Shown one piece after another: positions 60,701-64,000 of a DNA stretch of 64,000 nt. The position numbers were made by a program, and so were the translations under genes. The stretch spans positions 15,642,397 through 15,706,396 of the forward strand of contig NC_081547.1 in assembly GCF_901000735.1 (NCBI RefSeq). Direction: 5' to 3'. This DNA is from Corylus avellana (lineage: Eukaryota > Streptophyta > Magnoliopsida > Fagales > Betulaceae). Within the stretch, counting starts at the first letter, position 1. Each line of letters starts with the position of its first letter. The notes under the pieces were generated by a model. It worked only from the letters and a program-made list of their open reading frames with translations, searched no databases and was not told the DNA's origin.

Positions 60701-61093
60701 CCACCAAGGGTCATTGTAATCAACCCTTCCCTCCTCTTCATCGTCATCTTCTCCTTCGTAATCCTGAACATCACCCTGACCCTCCCCAAAACACACAACA
60801 TACAAATGCACAATATATTGCCCTTTATGGTAGCCAACCATGAACAATACGTCGGCATCAGAGCTGATTAAATGCAAACCACCCATTAACGTCTTATCAG
60901 GTTCTCTGAAGTATATTAGATCCCTTGGCTTGTACTTGTAGTCTTTACAAATATCTTCAAGCTCAAAAAAAGACAAGTTGTCTGGATCATACCCTTCACC
61001 ATGAACAATAACTTCTCCCCCCACGTAATTGCAACCACAACTTCTGTCGAATCTACCGCCATACCTAACCTCGAACACTAGATTCAAAGACAT
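57728..61093 (-). pseudogene. MuDR/MULE transposase with SWIM and CCHC fingers, near intact
   Basis: ATG at 61093 (acceptor TTTTGTAG|G just before). Exons: 61093-59515, 59398-about 58430, 58314-58252, 58161-58099, 57989-57915, 57769 into the gap. Domains: PB1-like N-terminus (VRYGGRFDRSCGCNYVGGEV), acidic linker, DNA-binding region (YMTFPDIQTFREAVKEYNLL, CRDDKCRYRVYARQ), MULE core (PVIGVDGCFLKGPFKGQLLA, VVEAETKDSWTWF, FISDKQK|GLVPTLESV), SWIM (CRQWEITGIPCPHAF) and CCHC (CAKCTGLGHNKRSC). Tail exons are short, 63-75 bp. Only two lesions: a 4-bp CAGG duplication near 60625 shifting the frame, and a TAA near 59148 (AWFN*SPRCELLVNN). Promotes cut-and-paste of its own element. It differs clearly from the MULE to its left, so it is another family. 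Confidence 0.9.
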
Positions 61094-61095
61094 CC

Positions 61096-63715
61096 TACAA
61101 AATTAATGAATAAAATGTATGAGAAGCAGCTTTAAATAAGTTTACAAATATAATTATTGCTTAAGAATGAAGTTATGCAAATCTAAGCTCAAACCCTAAA
61201 AATACATGCAAATATTTTGGAAGCAAGACAACTAGGTGATAATTCAAATATTTGTTAGGGTTAGGATTTAGGGTTTAGGTTTCTTAATATTTGAGAGGAA
61301 TGTGTAGCATGGTGTCTTGTGTGCACATGACGTAAGTTGGAGTGTCCCATCAATAATATGAGTTATAATACTACATTGACTATTAGAGTAAATGACTTTC
61401 AACATTGCATGGAATCTGATTTGATTATGTAGCTGATTACTAATTAAAGCCAAATCTGTAAAAATATAGACATGCATAATAGAATAGTCAAGCTTAGTCA
61501 ATTACATTAGACAGAAAAGAAGGGAAAAAAAAAAGGAGGAAACTTAGCTAATTAAATGATTTTAACCAATACCCCTAAATCGCACTTATTGAAACCTCTA
61601 GCTCAAAAGACCTAAATGGTATAGATTTTACCTTATTATTTATCACTATTTATTAATGAAATACTAAATATTGTTCAATACAAAATGTCTATCATTTAAT
61701 TTTAAAATAATGATTGAGATTTGAATATCTGCAATTTTTGTATCTATTTGTGTAGTTTATACCAAATGCTGCAGAGGATGCAAATTGATGCATCTTGCAT
61801 GGCATGATTTGATTAGGTAGAAATATGAACAAGAAGACTAGATCTAAACGTAAGAAAAGATGTGCATCCCTTTTTTAAAATAATAATAATAATAATAATA
61901 ATGATAGTGCATTAAATGATATCCTCCCAAAAAGTTGGATTTTCTAAACAGGATCAAACAATATAGGAAGGAGAGAGAATTCTTTTACTGGGAAACAGAT
62001 GAACAGATGAACAAAATTACCCAACTATCTCCATTGCAAACAATTATCTCACTTGCAAACATGCATGGGTGGGATTAAATATATGACAACATTACCCAAT
62101 TTTAATATATATATTTTTTTTAAATAAAGAAGAAGGTCAAATTAGAAGGAAAAGATTATTGAGATATCGACCTATAGCTTAAGTGAAGTTTGTCTTTAAA
62201 ATTTGGCCGGGAACAAAAAAGAATAAAGAAAAAAGAAGAAGAAGTACATAGAGAATTCAAGTGGTCAGCATGATACATGTAGGCAACATTAACAAAATGT
62301 CTTATTCAATAGACTATAAGCTACAGAAATAAAACCGTCACTAGAAACCGATTTATGCTAAGTTGATGCTAATCGTCCCCCAATTTGATCAACCAACACA
62401 CTAAGCTCCAACTAAACCTGAACAAACCAAACCATTTTTTAAGTTTTTTTCAAACATGTTATTATTTCCTTTTAAATGGTTCTTCTAATAGAGGGTCTCA
62501 AAACTCTTAATTACCTCAAACTACATAATTTTCAAGTAGTATTTCTATAGACATACATATACATATATAATGACTACTAGGCCCTGCCATGTCGGCATAG
62601 TAAGATAAAGGTATAATATTAATTACTCATATTCTAGAGCATAAGTTAAATTGGGGGACGTATTACTAGGCACCACATTCTACGAACATAAGAAAAGAAG
62701 TTAAGAACTAAGAAGGCCTCTATAATTTTTTAAGCCAGACGTATGTTAATACCACTTGTAGAGAAAGTAATAAAATAAATTCCACCCAAAAAGTTTAGAC
62801 AGTTGGCTGGAAGGTTTCATGTCGGCATGTTAATCAATCAAGCCAATAAATAGTCTCTTAAAGAACATGGGCGGATGCATTCACATGCTCCTGCGTGGGT
62901 CACTGCAACTACATACACACATACAAGAAAATAATTAATGTGAAATTTAACATCTATGACTACCTTTATAATTTATCCATTCTATGTGGACTATTATTGA
63001 GCTTGCTGTTCTCATAAGAACCATTAAAAATGCACATGTGAAAAGGATATAGAAGTACATGTGATATTAATACACACAAGAAACCATGAAATAAAAAGCC
63101 CTAAGAGTGAAGTGTGAAGAAAGAGAAATTGATGAGGGATTATTTGCATAGGGTCATTGTAATCAAACCAAACCATTTTTTAATTTTTTTTCAAACATGT
63201 TATTATTTCCTTTTACTTTCAACTCCAAATATCTCACTTGATTAATAAAAAGAAAAAGGAAAGAGACAACCTTCATCCATAACCACCAAACCCCATGCCA
63301 AACTCTAATGGTTTATTGGGAAAAAGATGAACAAAATTACCCAATTATTACGAAATTAATAACTCATTTATCATCTCACAAAAACCCCAATTTACCGAAA
63401 ACCCTACTTTCATGGTAAGTCAGTTAAAATTCTATATCCAACAAGATTATACACTTTGGGGACCACTTTTGTTCACAGGACAAGATTATGCACTTTGGAG
63501 ACCACTTTTGTTCCAACACAAACAACCAAGTTCACCCAATGTTGCAATAAATCAATATACAATAGAAAACAAAAATTTGTTAACAATAAATCAACATCAC
63601 AGAGTTAGGGATAACCAAATTAAAAACCCACTCAAGAAAACCCCAATTTACGAAAAACCCTAGAACGCTACTACACAGTTCAGTGTAAATTTACGAATCA
63701 AATAAGGGCAAAAAC
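61096..63715 (-). other. Putative 5'UTR intron of the MuDR gene
   Basis: 2.6 kb, AT-rich, no ORF of note. Bounded by donor GACGAG|GTAAGTTT (63716) and acceptor TTTTGTAG (61095). Contains internal repeats: AAACCATTTTTTAA...ATTATTTCC near 62430 and 63170; GATGAACAAAATTACCCAA near 62004 and 63327; and a 38-bp tandem duplication ending GACCACTTTTGTTC at 63441-63515. Confidence 0.55.
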
Positions 63716-64000
63716 TTACCTCGTCGTACACAAATGCGCAAAGCTCCAAACTTTGGGTTGATCTCGAGTAAGTGTCGGGTAGATTGTCGAGTGGCTGTCG
63801 AAGGTGGGTTCTACCTCTCTCGGGTCCCTTTCGCTCGTGAGTCAGCAACGTCCTCTCCTCCCTCGTGCGTGCTTCGGGTTTTTTTCACACTTTTCAATTT
63901 TGTTTATTTGTTGTAGTAACTAAGTCTGGGTTGGGGGTTGGGTCAGCAGGGTTGGGGCGTGGGTCAGCTGGGTTAGGGTGTGGGTTAGCCGGTTAGGGAG
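63716..64000 (-). promoter_or_regulatory. Putative 5'UTR exon and upstream region of the MuDR gene
   Basis: Minus-strand GC-richer leader ending in GTACGACGAG|GTAAGTTT. At the edge, GGGTTGGG/GTGGGTTAGC repeats (63930-64000) may be part of the element's terminal region, which continues outside. Confidence 0.45.

Noticed and set aside
1..64000. Bacterial-style systems (CRISPR, operons, toxin-antitoxin, phage)
   Set aside because: No direct-repeat/spacer arrays, no compact operons; introns, poly(A) retroelements and plant transposons make this a plant nuclear sequence.

Overview
This is a plant nuclear window, most likely from a woody eudicot. The signs are a recognisable plant Mediator gene with spliceosomal introns, plant-type L1 LINEs, MuDR/MULE and hAT DNA transposons, solo and miniature LTR elements, and AT-rich introns full of microsatellites. 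Genus cannot be fixed from sequence alone. The sequence is a draft scaffold. It has five gaps of exactly 100 N (34069, 40685, 46967, 53003, 57628) plus gaps at 3469, 19181, 19935 and 44334, and two of the 100-N joins show duplicated or inverted flanks that look like assembly joins.

The only clear host gene is MED8 (Mediator head subunit 8), on the minus strand. Eight coding exons run from the ATG at 27566 down to 11453 (386 codons, open throughout); the 3' exons are not found and probably lie beyond base 1. Its introns are swollen by retrotransposons. Intron 2 holds a decayed LINE with a second LINE tail nested inside it. Intron 6 holds a MITE, a LINE 3' end, a TRIM-like LTR element and two head-to-head ORF1-only LINEs, each with its own target-site duplication. 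The region left of exon 8 (1-11.4 kb) holds at least four more LINE copies and an AT-rich stretch.

Upstream of MED8 (27.7-47 kb) the promoter plus exons 1 and 2 of MED8 have been copied three more times in the same orientation (39.9-40.3, 45.7-46.1 and 46.6-47.0 kb). Each copy stops at the exon 2 splice donor, where a TATG-type microsatellite begins, and all are broken. A 5.1-kb TIR element with a 9-bp target duplication sits between two of these units and carries a hAT-type (TTF/DUF4371) transposase gene with a single internal stop. Between the parent gene and the array lie a PIF/Harbinger-like TIR element hosting a hAT element, an LTR fragment, a 1.16-kb hAT element with perfect 8-bp TSD, and AT-rich filler.

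From 47 kb to the right edge are a clean solo LTR with 5-bp TSD, two 5' halves of a MuDR-like element arranged tail to tail around a gap, and a second, nearly intact MuDR/MULE transposase gene with PB1-like, DNA-binding, MULE, SWIM and CCHC parts, a 5'UTR exon and a long 5' intron. No rRNA, tRNA, CRISPR or prokaryotic features were seen. The most unusual points are the MED8 5'-end array, the ORF1-only ('half-LINE') elements that share a 3' terminal motif with RT-bearing LINEs, and the tail-to-tail MULE.
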